Part shown: positions 1-8,383 of the stretch, one piece after another
Position numbering within the stretch: position 1 is the first letter of the stretch
Layout: each line of letters opens with the position of its first letter
From: Prauserella muralis
GTDB lineage: Bacteria > Actinomycetota > Actinomycetes > Mycobacteriales > Pseudonocardiaceae
NCBI RefSeq assembly: GCF_003202285.1
Contig: NZ_MASW01000014.1
Span: forward strand, 62,001 to 126,000
Direction of reading: 5' to 3'
DNA length: 64,000 bases
Notes under the pieces: generated by a model
The model's database searches: none
What the model was told of the DNA's origin: nothing
The model's input: the letters and a program-made list of their open reading frames with translations, nothing else
Position numbers and translations under genes: made by a program

Positions 1-40
1 GCGAGTCGGGCAGCACCGCAAGATGCATTTCGCTCCTCAG

Positions 41-54
41 TCACAACGTTGTGA
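41..54. promoter_or_regulatory. 14-bp perfect palindrome, candidate operator
   Basis: TCACAACGTTGTGA is a perfect dyad in the non-coding stretch downstream of the PucR gene. It could be an operator for a gene beyond the left edge of the window. Its regulator is unknown. Confidence 0.35.
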
Positions 55-125
55 TCCTGTAGAGGGCAACCGTAGAAGCGTTTCCCCTGGCCGCACATGG
101 GCACGGCATACGAATCTTCCCAGGA

Positions 126-148
126 CGTTCGTGCGGACCGCACGAACG
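126..148. terminator. 11-bp inverted repeat, probable terminator of the PucR gene
   Basis: Arms CGTTCGTGCGG (126-136) and CCGCACGAACG (138-148) are perfect complements around one base. The structure lies 46 bases past the stop of the minus-strand PucR gene. There is no T-tract, as is common for actinobacterial terminators. An operator role cannot be excluded. Confidence 0.5.
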
Positions 149-193
149 CGACGAGGCGGGCCGCCCGGCGGCCACCGGACGAGTGGCGGCTTG

Positions 194-1465
194 TCAAGCC
201 TGTTCGGTGAGCACGCTCGTGCCGAGCCAGTGGCAGGCCTTCAGGGCGATCTCGATGTCCAGCTGGTCGGCGTCGATCGACCTGCCGAGCTCCTCCTCGG
301 CCTTGCGCACCCGGTAGTACACCGAGTTCCGATGCAGGGCCAGCATGGCTGCCGCAGACTGGTAACTGCCCCCAGTGGCGAGGAAGACGCGCAGGGTCTC
401 GCGCAGCCGCGCGTGCTGGTCGTCGTCGAAGGCCAGCCTGCCGAGCGTGTCCTGGACCCAGTGCCTTGTCGCGCGTAGGTCCGCGCACATCAGCGCGATC
501 GGGCCGACCTCGCGGAAGGCCGTGACGACCGGTGCACTCTCCCCCGCCGCCACGGCAACCGCCTGTGCCTGGCGCGCCTGCAGGTGTGTGCGGCGAAAGC
601 CCCACACGTCGGTGCCGGGTTCGCCAACGGCGACCGAGATCCCCGGATGGCTCGGGCACATGGTCGAGCGGATGGTATCCACGTCCGGAGCCTCCCGACC
701 GAGTTGCAGCCACGCCCATGCGGTGACTTGATCGTGCGGCAGGAACAACGGCAGCGCCCGGCAACCGAGGCACTCGGCCAGCTCCCGGGCGAACCGCTCG
801 AAAGTCGACATGGCGCCGTCAGGCGGCACCGACCCGGTCGCCCACACGACGACGGCGAGGTGGCGCGAGCCCACCAGCCGGTAGCCGAGCGCCGCCTCGG
901 CGGCGGCGATGTCCACGCGCTCCCCGTCGAGCAGCTCCCGGATGCGCGCCGCCCGCACAGTGTTGCGATCCTGCAGCCAGCGCTCGCGCTCGTCCTCATA
1001 GACCGCGAGCACCTGCTCGGTCACCCGGTCGATATACCCGAAAGTGAGCGCCACAAGATGCCGCGCGGCCGCGCTGAGTAGCGACGCTTCGCCGCCCTGC
1101 CGGTCGAGTTCCTGCAGGCCATGCCGGAGGAATGTGTCGTGACCTAGACGGTAGGCACGCGCCAAGGCGTTCACCGCTACTCCGTGCTGGGCAAGCCGCC
1201 GAGCATACTCCGTCGCCGCAGGCGGCGCCTCGACCAGATCGAGGTCGATGCCGTGCTGCAGCACGTGCAGGGCACTGTCGACGTTGCCCTCGACACTGGC
1301 GCCGAGTAGCTGCACGAGACGCTCGTCTCCGCGCAGCGGTTCGATGTCGCTGGCCAGCCTGCTGCGGATCTCGAGCGTAAGCGAGCTCAGCCGGCGGTTG
1401 AGTGCCGCACCCACCGCGGCGACCCGCTCCGTGACCAGATTCGCGTCGCCGGTCGTGATGTCCAC
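194..1465 (-). CDS. PucR/CdaR-family transcriptional regulator
   Basis: The protein has 423 residues. Its C-terminal 60-70 residues form the PucR-type helix-turn-helix, with the signature region LHRNSVYYRVRKAEEELG. Upstream is a long sensory part with a middle domain like that of other PucR/CdaR regulators. Such proteins usually activate local catabolic genes in response to a metabolite; the effector here is unknown. The start is odd. The GTG at 1465 lies directly against a perfect AAGGAGG (1466-1472), with no spacer. The codon at normal spacing is ATC at 1459, so the true start may be a non-standard ATC, possibly a mutated ATG. The IS256-type element lies just upstream and may have separated the gene from its natural neighbours. 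Confidence 0.85.
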   Translation of the reverse strand: MDITTGDANLVTERVAAVGAALNRRLSSLTLEIRSRLASDIEPLRGDERLVQLLGASVEGNVDSALHVLQHGIDLDLVEAPPAATEYARRLAQHGVAVNALARAYRLGHDTFLRHGLQELDRQGGEASLLSAAARHLVALTFGYIDRVTEQVLAVYEDERERWLQDRNTVRAARIRELLDGERVDIAAAEAALGYRLVGSRHLAVVVWATGSVPPDGAMSTFERFARELAECLGCRALPLFLPHDQVTAWAWLQLGREAPDVDTIRSTMCPSHPGISVAVGEPGTDVWGFRRTHLQARQAQAVAVAAGESAPVVTAFREVGPIALMCADLRATRHWVQDTLGRLAFDDDQHARLRETLRVFLATGGSYQSAAAMLALHRNSVYYRVRKAEEELGRSIDADQLDIEIALKACHWLGTSVLTEQA

Positions 1466-1592
1466 CTCCTTAAGTAATGTAATTCACCCGCCGAGCGTAA
1501 ACCTCATCCCCACAGGGCTCGGGAGTGCTGCGGTGGGTGGAAGTACACGCGACACCCTCGAGCCCTGGGTTCGGCGGGGAGCGTCCGGCCGC

Positions 1593-2728
1593 CTGTGTAA
1601 GTGATCGTGGCGGTCATGGGGCGGGGATCCGCCCTTCGAATAGATGGTGAACGCTTGCAGTACTTGTTTCCAGCCCGATGTTCGGATGCCGATGTTCGGC
1701 GTGCGGTAGTCCTCGAGGTTGCGGACGGCGAGGTAGAGCACCTTCAGCGCGGCCTGCTCGGACGGGAACTGGCCACGGTTGCGGGTGACCTTCCGCAGTC
1801 GGGCATTGAGCGACTCGATCAGATTCGTCGTATAGATCGCCCGCCTGACCTCGGGCGGGAACGCCAGGAATGGCGTGAACTCCTGCCAGTGGGTTCGCCA
1901 GAGCCGCACGATCGCCGGGTAGCGGGTCTCCCACTGCTCGGCGAAGGCCTCCAGCGCGGCGGCGGCCGCGGCCTCGTCGCTGGCGGTGTAGATCGCCTTG
2001 AGGTCCTTGGCCAACGCCGGCCAGTACTTGCGAGACGCGTAGCGCAGCGAGGCGCGGATCAGGTGCACCACGCACAACTGCACGGTCACCTGGGGCCACA
2101 CGGTGGTCGCCGCTTCCGGCAGCCCGGATAGCCCGTCGCAGCACAGGATGCACACGTCCCGCACCCCGCGGTTACGCAACTCCGCGAGCACCGACATCCA
2201 GAACTTCGCCGACTCACCGGTGGAGGCACCCACCCACATGCCCAGCACCTGCTTGGCGCCCTCGCAGTCGATCCCGATGGCCAGGTCGTTGAACCCGTCC
2301 AGGCGGGTCTGGCCCTTGCGCACGATCTTCGGTTCGAAGCTGCCCCGCCGGTCTCGCGGCACCTGCAGGTCGACCGCGCCGGCCTCGGTCAGCAGCCTCT
2401 TCCCCGTGGCGCCGTTGCGGGAGTTGCCAGACCCGCGACCGGCCGGGTCGTGCTTCTCGTAGCCCAGGTGCTCGGTGAGCTCCTCGCCCAGGGCCCGCTC
2501 CAGCACGGCCTTGGTCACCTGGGACAGCAGGCCGTCCGGGCCGAGCAATTCGACCCCTTCGGCTTCGGCCTTCGCCAGCAGCTGATCAGCCAGCGCACCG
2601 TCGATCAGCGACTCTTCCGCAGCCGGTCGAGCAGCCCTGCCCGCCGGCGCTGAATCGGAATTCGTCATCACGTGGTCCCTTCCCGAACCGCTTCCGCAGT
2701 TCAGAGTCGAGCCACGTCACTTACACAG
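1593..2728. mobile_element. IS256-family element, internally deleted
   Basis: Near-perfect terminal inverted repeats bound the element: CTGTGTAAGTGATCGTGGC at 1593-1611 and the complement of CTGTGTAAGTGACGTGGC at 2711-2728. At 1136 bp it is shorter than a typical IS256 member of about 1.3-1.4 kb, which agrees with the internal deletion in its transposase. No convincing target duplication is seen: the flanks share only CCGG. Its right end abuts a truncated P450 gene, so insertion or later rearrangement removed the P450 3' end. Confidence 0.8.
1614..2671 (-). pseudogene. IS256-family transposase, catalytic core deleted and C-terminus frameshifted
   Basis: The N-terminal domain (motif LGYEKHDPAGRGSGNSRNG) and the C-terminal half (IYTTNLIESLNARLRKVTRN, with the third acidic residue) are clearly IS256. 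Around residue 128 the sequence jumps from RLDGFNDL directly to AIGIDCEGAKQVLGMWV. This skips roughly 70-80 residues that in the family carry the first catalytic aspartate (YLDA-type motif). The second Asp, in CCDGLSG, remains. Near the end a one-base loss converts the usual FTIYFEGRIP ending into FTIYSKGGSP. The normal stop would be at 1614-1616, but the frame now runs to 1484. The protein cannot be catalytically competent, although the ends remain usable in trans. Confidence 0.85.
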
Positions 2729-4241
2729 CCGGTAGGACACGCCCGCGGCGAGGCCTTTGGCCGGGTCGGCTTGGTGTTTCCCGGGCAGGTCAACGGGGTG
2801 CAGGCGGACGGGGAGCCCGTCGGCGGGTACGGGAAGTGAGGTGTTATCCCAGCGGGCCTGGTAGCCGTGGGAGATGGTCCAGCGGGTGGTGCGGAGCATC
2901 TCGTGCAGGATGGTTTTGACTTCGAGGGTGCCGAAGTGCATGCCGATGCATTTGTGCACGCCGCCGCCGAAGGGGACCCAGGCGAAGCGATGACTGTGGT
3001 TTTCGCGGCGGTGGGGGGCGAAGCGATCGGGGTCGAAGGTGTCCGGGTCGGTCCAGCATTCCGGCACGAAGTGGTTGAGGCGGGGGCGAGGGCGACGAGG
3101 GTGTCGGCGGGCAGGTAGTGGCCGAGGATGTCGGTGTCGGTGACCGTTTTGCGCATCACGAGGGGCACGGGAGCCAGTAGCGGAGGGATTCGTTGATGAT
3201 CCGGTCGAGGGTGTCGAGGGTGTCCAGGGCGTCGATGTCGAGGGGGGCGTCGCCGAGGGCGAGGGATTCCTGCCGGGCTCGGTCTTGCCAGTCGGGGTGG
3301 GTGGCGAGGTAGTAGGCGGTGGTGGTGATGGTGGCGGTGTCGTGGGCCGCCATCATCAGAAAGATCATGTGGTTGATGACGTCGTCATCGCTGAAGTGCT
3401 CTCCTTCGGGGGTGGTGGCCTGGCACAGCGCGGCGAGGAGGTCCTCCCCGCTGCTGGCACGGGCGGCGGGCAGCTGCTGGGCGAAGTAGGCTTCGAGAAC
3501 CCTGCGGCCGCGTACGCCGGCGCGCCAGCGGGTGCCGGGCAGCGGGGCGCGCACCAGCGCGCTGGCGGCGCGGACCGTGGCGACGAACGCCTGGTTGATC
3601 CGTTCGGTGTCGGTGGTGCCGCCGCGGCCGCCCATGAACACCTGGGTTGCGATGTCCAGCGTGAGGCGCTTGAGCAGCCAGTACAGCCGCACCGGCCGTT
3701 GGGTCGGCCAGGTGGGGATGGTGGCGCGCACGCAGGGGCTGACCTGGTGAGTGTCAGCCGGCGAGGCGGTCGCGAGTAAAGGCGTGCTGCATGATGCGGC
3801 GGTGCATCTTGTGCTCGTCGATGTCGAGCAGCATCAGCCCGCGGTGGAAGAACCGGTCGATGAGGAATCGCCAGCCGGCTTGGGAGAAGGCCTTGTCGGC
3901 GTTGGTGAACACGCGCTGGGTGGCCTCGGGACCGGCGATCACGGCGATGCGGGTGCCGAACGCGCCCATCCAGGTGACCGGGCCGTAGCGGTCGTAGCGT
4001 TCACGGCCGAACTCGGTGCCGAAGCGGATGTAGTCGAGCAGATGCCCGACCACCGGGGTGCCGTAGTCACCGCGGACCGGCCGCAGTCCGCTGCCCGCGG
4101 GCGGGGTGGCCAGGTCAGTGGTGGGCCAGCGGCGGCTGAACCGACGCCACGCCTGGTCGACGGCTGGGGTGCGGGTGCCAGCAGTACCGAGGACAGGCGC
4201 TGCCGCGCCGCCTGGGTGGTACGTTCAATGACGGGGACCAT
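2729..4241 (-). pseudogene. Cytochrome P450, frameshifted and 3'-truncated
   Basis: P450 segments lie in successive frames. The N-terminus starts at 4241 (MVPVIERTTQ) with GGGAGAG upstream. Next come a B/C-helix region ending near 3754 (GLMLLDIDEHKMHRRIMQHA) and an I-helix/K-helix part at 3156-3731 (MMAAHDTATIT, INESLRYW). Last is the haem-binding segment at about 2729-3067, FGGGVHKCIGMHFG, with the cysteine ligand. At least three frameshifts are needed to join them. The 3' end stops at the inverted repeat of the IS256 element. It sits 12 bases downstream of the LLM oxidoreductase and was probably its operon partner. Confidence 0.8.
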
Positions 4242-4253
4242 GACGGCTCTCCC

Positions 4254-5417
4254 TTATCTGGTAGGTGTGCTGGCGAGTGGGGCGAAGGCGTCGAGCACGG
4301 CGGTGGTGGCCGACGGGCCGGCGAAGGAAGGCGGATACAGCAGCGTCCGTTCGTACAGTCCCGCCCATCGCGCGGTGAATTGGCTGCGGACCTGCTCAGG
4401 TGTGCCGGACACGGCGATCGTGTCGATCATCCCGTCCGACACCGCGTCCACCATCGCCTCCAGGTCACCGGCGCGACGCGCCGCCCGGATGGCGCGCGCC
4501 TCGTCGGTGAAGCCGTGCAGGGTGAGGATGGGGTCGTAGGTTTTCACCGAGGCGTAGAATGCGATCTGCGCGGCGGCCATCCGCCGGGCGTGGTGTTCGT
4601 CGGGATGCACCGCGCAGATCACATACCCGGCCACAGGCACTGGCCCGGCGCGTCCGGCGCGATCGACGCCCGCCTGCAGCGCGGGCCGCACGATGTAGCG
4701 CAGGTATTCCGGGGTGAACAGCGGATGGCCCACCAGTCCGTCGGCCACTGCCCCGGCGGCGCGCACCATGCGCGTGTTCACCCCGGCCACATACACCGGC
4801 ATCGTCGGCCGCGTGGGGGTTGCCACGGGCGCGGTGGGGATCACGTGTGAGCGGTAGAACCGGCCCTCGTGCCGCACCGGGCCCTCGTCCAGCCGCGACA
4901 ACCTGCGCAGCAACGGCACCAGCTCCTCAATCCGGGGTGCGGAATGTTCCCCGGACAAGCTGTGCCAGTCCTGCTGCATGCGACGCGTGCCCGTGCCCAG
5001 TCCGAGGATCAGCCGGCCGCCGCAGAGCGCGTCCAGATCCCGCGCCTCGGTGGCCAGCACCAGCGGGCTGCGCCCGAACGCGTAGGCGATCCCGGTACCC
5101 AGGGTGATCGACTCGGTCACCGCGGCCATCGCCGCCACCGCGACCACGGCCGAGCGGTCGTAGAACTCCGCCGCCCACGCCGACTCGAACCCCGCTCGTT
5201 CGGCGTCCGCGGCCATCGCCGCCACTTCGTGCACATCTCGGCCGGTGCACACCAGGGATAGTCCCTTGCCGAACCCCGGGATGTCCGCAGGCCCAGCCAC
5301 GGACGAGCGGTCAGCTGCCATGGACCGCACGACGTGACCAGAGCCATCCGCGGCCAGCTGGCCATCCTTCGACTGTCGCACCGGCATCGCCTCCGCCGCC
5401 GCTCGAACTTCTGACAT
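4254..5417 (-). CDS. LLM-class F420-dependent oxidoreductase
   Basis: The 387-residue luciferase-like monooxygenase-fold protein matches the actinobacterial F420-dependent subgroup. Features include GFESAWAAEFYDRSAVV, TLGTGIAYAFGRSP and the LILGLGTGTRRMQQDWH stretch, which is typical of the family's cofactor-binding barrel. The substrate is unknown. The gene is transcribed away from the TetR gene across the 5412-5456 dyad, so it is probably that regulator's target. The listed ATG (5415-5417) falls inside the left outer arm of the dyad and has no clear ribosome site. Translation may be leaderless or may begin at the internal Met33 (5321), just before the conserved region. Confidence 0.85.
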   Translation of the reverse strand: MSEVRAAAEAMPVRQSKDGQLAADGSGHVVRSMAADRSSVAGPADIPGFGKGLSLVCTGRDVHEVAAMAADAERAGFESAWAAEFYDRSAVVAVAAMAAVTESITLGTGIAYAFGRSPLVLATEARDLDALCGGRLILGLGTGTRRMQQDWHSLSGEHSAPRIEELVPLLRRLSRLDEGPVRHEGRFYRSHVIPTAPVATPTRPTMPVYVAGVNTRMVRAAGAVADGLVGHPLFTPEYLRYIVRPALQAGVDRAGRAGPVPVAGYVICAVHPDEHHARRMAAAQIAFYASVKTYDPILTLHGFTDEARAIRAARRAGDLEAMVDAVSDGMIDTIAVSGTPEQVRSQFTARWAGLYERTLLYPPSFAGPSATTAVLDAFAPLASTPTR

Positions 5418-5456
5418 AGGTCACAGTCAGAATGATTCTGACTGGAGGCTATGTCA
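5412..5456. promoter_or_regulatory. 45-bp two-layer dyad operator between LLM and TetR genes
   Basis: The inner arms CAGTCAGAAT (5424-5433) and ATTCTGACTG (5435-5444) are perfect complements around base 5434. The outer arms TGACATAG (5412-5419) and CTATGTCA (5449-5456) are also perfect and are centred on the same base. The dyad covers the start codon of the LLM gene and the GGAGG ribosome site of the TetR gene. This fits repression of both genes by the adjacent TetR protein. Confidence 0.75.
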
Positions 5457-5458
5457 AG

Positions 5459-6154
5459 ATGACAGCTATGTCGGTGCCGAAGCGAAGCTATCGAGGGATC
5501 AGCGCCCAGCAGCGCCGTGACGATCGACGCCAGCAGTTGTTGGAGGCCGGGTTGGATCTGCTGGGCACCCAGGGGTGGCGGCAGACCACGATGACGGCCG
5601 TCTGTTCGCGGGCGGGTCTGACCGAGCGCTACTTCTACGAGAGCTTCTCCGACCGTGACGCGCTGTTGCTGGCGGTACTGGATCGGATCGCGTCTCAGAT
5701 CCGTGACGTCGCGCTGCACGCTTTGGCTACCACCGATGGTGATCCCCACAGAAAAGCCACAGCGGCGATCAGCGCGTTCGTCGACCTGCTCACAAGTGAT
5801 CCGCGTATCGGCCGCGTGGCCATGCTGGAATCCGCCGCCGCCGACCCGTTGCGCACCCGGCGGCACGAACTGCTGCGGGAGTTCGCCCAGCTGATCGCCA
5901 GGCAGGCCCACGCCCTGCACGGCGCCGACGCGCTCTCGGCACCCCATGACCAGATCGCCGGCCTCTTGCTCACCGGTGGCCTCGCCGAACTGCTCATGGC
6001 CTGGCTGGCCGGGGAGTTGCCGGTCAGTCGCCAAGACATCATCGAGGTCGCCGCCACCCAGTTCGCCGCCGCCACCCGGCGAAACCCAACCTCAACCCCT
6101 CACACGACTGCCTTGCTGGCCTCTAGTTCCGAAGGACCGACACGCGATGGCTGA
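5459..6154 (+). CDS. TetR-family regulator
   Basis: From the ATG at 5459 the protein has 231 residues. GGAGG at 5444-5448 gives a workable 10-base spacing. An upstream ATG at 5432 is in frame but has no ribosome site. The N-terminal HTH is classical: LLEAGLDLLGTQGWRQTTMT, CSRAGLTERYFYESFSDRDALL. The remaining alpha-helical part is the ligand-binding and dimer domain. The gene overlaps the hotdog gene by 8 bases and probably controls the LLM-P450 side and its own operon through the 5412-5456 dyad. Confidence 0.9.
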   Translation: MTAMSVPKRSYRGISAQQRRDDRRQQLLEAGLDLLGTQGWRQTTMTAVCSRAGLTERYFYESFSDRDALLLAVLDRIASQIRDVALHALATTDGDPHRKATAAISAFVDLLTSDPRIGRVAMLESAAADPLRTRRHELLREFAQLIARQAHALHGADALSAPHDQIAGLLLTGGLAELLMAWLAGELPVSRQDIIEVAATQFAAATRRNPTSTPHTTALLASSSEGPTRDG

Positions 6155-6632
6155 CCCCTCCCTCATCTCGCTGCCGCCGCACCACTCCCAGTGCCTGGGA
6201 TGCGGTCCGGACAACCCGGCCGGCCTGCATCTGAAGGTCTACCGTGACGGGGACACCGTGGCCACCGACGTGGCCTTCGACGCCCGGCACCGGGGTGCCC
6301 CTGGCCTGGCACACGGTGGCGCGATCTCCGCGGCCTGCGACGACCTGTTCGGCTTCGTGCTCTATCTTGTGCAGGAGATCGCCGTCACCCGCACGTTGAC
6401 GGTCAACTATCTGGCACCGGTGCCGCTAGGTCAGCCACACCGCATCACCGCACGCCTGCAGCGCCGCCAGGGCCGACGGCTCCACCTGGAAGCCACCGGT
6501 ACCGGCCACGACGACGTGACCCGGTTCACCGCCGAAGCCCTGTTTCTCGTCGTCGACCGCGAACACTTCACGCCACACGGCGCCGACGCCGATGTTCTGG
6601 CCATGTTCAACCGACCGCCCGAACACCGCTGA
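6147..6632 (+). CDS. PaaI-like hotdog-fold thioesterase
   Basis: The 161-residue protein starts at an ATG preceded by GAAGGA (6131-6136), inside the last codons of the TetR gene. The hotdog core LAHGGAISAACDDLFGF matches the PaaI/acyl-CoA thioesterase pattern HGG-x-D. The N-terminal HHSQCLGCGPDNPAGLHLK is typical of the C-x-GCG-x-x-NP(x)GL subgroup in actinobacteria. It probably hydrolyses an acyl-CoA made or used by the adjacent acyl-CoA dehydrogenase; the substrate is not known. Confidence 0.85.
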   Translation: MADPSLISLPPHHSQCLGCGPDNPAGLHLKVYRDGDTVATDVAFDARHRGAPGLAHGGAISAACDDLFGFVLYLVQEIAVTRTLTVNYLAPVPLGQPHRITARLQRRQGRRLHLEATGTGHDDVTRFTAEALFLVVDREHFTPHGADADVLAMFNRPPEHR

Positions 6633-6686
6633 CAAGCACACGTGCCCGCACCCGTTGGGGAATGAGCAACAGCGAAGGAGCATGCC

Positions 6687-7832
6687 ATGAGCGAGTACCG
6701 CAGCCGGTGGACGACCGCTGATCTTGACGAGTTCCGTGATCTGGCCCGTCAGTTCTGCCGGAAAGAACTGGCCCCGAACCAGCAGCGCTGGGCCGAGCAG
6801 AAAAGCGTCGACCGGGAGCTGTGGACCAAGGCTGGAGAGATAGGGCTGCTGTGCCTGTCCATCCCCGAGGAGTACGGCGGAGGTGGCGGTTCGTTCGCGC
6901 ACGAGGCCGTGCTGCTGGAAGAGCAGGCCGCCAGCGGCGACAGTTGCTGGGGTGTGGGGCTGCACAACGCGATCGTGGCGCACTACCTGCTCGCCTACGG
7001 CACCGAGGACCAGAAGCAGGCGTGGCTGCCCAAACTCGCCACCGGCGAATGGGTGGGCGCCATCGCCATGACCGAACCGGGAACCGGCTCCGACCTGCAA
7101 AACGTGGCGACGAAAGCGATCCGTGACGGCGATGACTATGTGGTCAACGGCGCCAAGACCTTCATCACCAACGGCGGCCAGGCCGACGTGGTGATCGTGG
7201 TCGCCAAGACCGATCCAACCCTGGGTGCGGAGGGCATTTCGCTGGTCGTGGTGGAAACCGACCGCGCGGGATTCCGGCGCGGACGGGTACTGGACAAGGT
7301 CGGCCTGCACGGCCAGGACACCGCGGAGTTGTTCTTCGACGACGTCCGCGTCCCGGCCACCAACCTCCTCGGCACCACCGAGGGTCAGGGCTTCCTCCAG
7401 CTGATGCAGCAACTCCCGCAGGAACGGCTGCTCATCGGCATCACCTCGGTCGCCGCCCTGGAAGCCGCGCTGGAAGACACACTGTCTTACACCAAAACCC
7501 GGCAGGCCTTCGGCCGGCAGATCTTCTCCTTCCAGAACACCAAGTTCACCCTTGCCGAGGCCGCAACCGAGGCCCGAGTGTGCCGGGTGTTCCTCGACGA
7601 CTGCATCAGCCGGCACCTCGACGGCGGCCTGGACGTGGCCACCGCAGCCATGCTCAAGTGGTGGTGCAGCGACCGAGCGATGCGGGTGATCGACAACTGT
7701 CTCCAACTCCACGGCGGCTACGGGTACATGAGCGAGTACCGCATCGCCCGCGCCTGGACCGACCAGCGAGTCCAGAAGATCTACGGCGGCACCAACGAGA
7801 TCATGAAGGAGATCATCGCCCGCACGCTGTAA
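6687..7832 (+). CDS. Acyl-CoA dehydrogenase
   Basis: The 381-residue FAD enzyme would oxidise acyl-CoA to the 2-enoyl-CoA. Landmarks are AMTEPGTGSDLQNVATKA (FAD/substrate loop), VNGAKTFITNGGQAD, TRQAFGRQIFSFQ, LQLHGGYGYMSEYRIARAWTD and the C-terminal KIYGGTNEIMKEIIARTL. In the C-terminal motif the residue that is Glu in the YEGT-type enzymes is Gly, as in the isovaleryl-CoA dehydrogenase-like group where the base lies elsewhere. The gene is third in the TetR-thioesterase operon. AGCGAAGGAG precedes the start. Confidence 0.93.
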   Translation: MSEYRSRWTTADLDEFRDLARQFCRKELAPNQQRWAEQKSVDRELWTKAGEIGLLCLSIPEEYGGGGGSFAHEAVLLEEQAASGDSCWGVGLHNAIVAHYLLAYGTEDQKQAWLPKLATGEWVGAIAMTEPGTGSDLQNVATKAIRDGDDYVVNGAKTFITNGGQADVVIVVAKTDPTLGAEGISLVVVETDRAGFRRGRVLDKVGLHGQDTAELFFDDVRVPATNLLGTTEGQGFLQLMQQLPQERLLIGITSVAALEAALEDTLSYTKTRQAFGRQIFSFQNTKFTLAEAATEARVCRVFLDDCISRHLDGGLDVATAAMLKWWCSDRAMRVIDNCLQLHGGYGYMSEYRIARAWTDQRVQKIYGGTNEIMKEIIARTL

Positions 7833-7869
7833 CTCGACGTTCCCCGGGACCAGGTGCGCTGAAGCCGCA

Positions 7870-7889
7870 GCCGCCGGGGCTCCGGCGGC
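7870..7889. terminator. Hairpin after the acyl-CoA dehydrogenase gene
   Basis: A perfect 8-bp stem (GCCGCCGG/CCGGCGGC) with loop GGCT lies 38 bases past the stop at 7832. There is no T-run. It could also serve the converging TetR gene that ends at 8066. Confidence 0.55.
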
Positions 7890-8065
7890 CAGTGGTCGGC
7901 GTCCTGCGGACACATGAGCGACCCGCCCGCACGCTCGCCAACCCGTTTCGGCTCAGCGCGACAGCGCACCCGAGCTCCGAATGCTCCGTGACCGGCTGGT
8001 GCGATGGCACACAACCCGACTGGCCGGGTTAACCGCGGCGTCTGGCCCCCGGCTCTGGTCCGTCG

Positions 8066-8383
8066 TCAGCGGTAGCGCAGGGGTGTGCGGGTCCGGGAGG
8101 GTTGGCCGCCGAGCACTCGGGCGGCCAGCCAGGCGAGGCCGTCGGCAGTATGGGCCGGGGACTGTGCGGGTTGCATGACGTGGCTGAGGACTGTCCGGAC
8201 GATCACATCGATCACCACGCAGACCTGCTCGTGTGTGAGGTCGGGCTGGTAGGTCGTCACACGCTGCGTGAGCATCGCTGTGGTCCGGGTGATCAAGGTG
8301 TTCGCCTGGGTGGTGAGCAGCGGGAGCAGTTCGGTGTCCGCGCCGTGGGTGGCGGAGGCGATCGCACGGAGCAGGAGGTTGTC
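8066..8383 (-). pseudogene. TetR regulator, C-terminal part (gene split by IS)
   Basis: The segment reads DNLLLRAIASATHG through TAMLTQRVTTYQPDL to TPLRYR, followed by a stop. It is the ligand-binding half of a TetR protein whose N-terminal half is at 10382-10709. Removing the IS (8384-10381) and one copy of the GGTTGTC duplication joins the halves exactly in frame: 328 + 311 bases give 213 codons, or 212 residues. The fusion point reads AADN-LLLRA. It is no longer translated from its own start. Confidence 0.85.

Noticed and set aside
6426-7913. 495-residue minus-strand open frame
   Set aside because: Antisense shadow of the thioesterase and acyl-CoA dehydrogenase genes; low-complexity Val/Gly/His composition and no motif.
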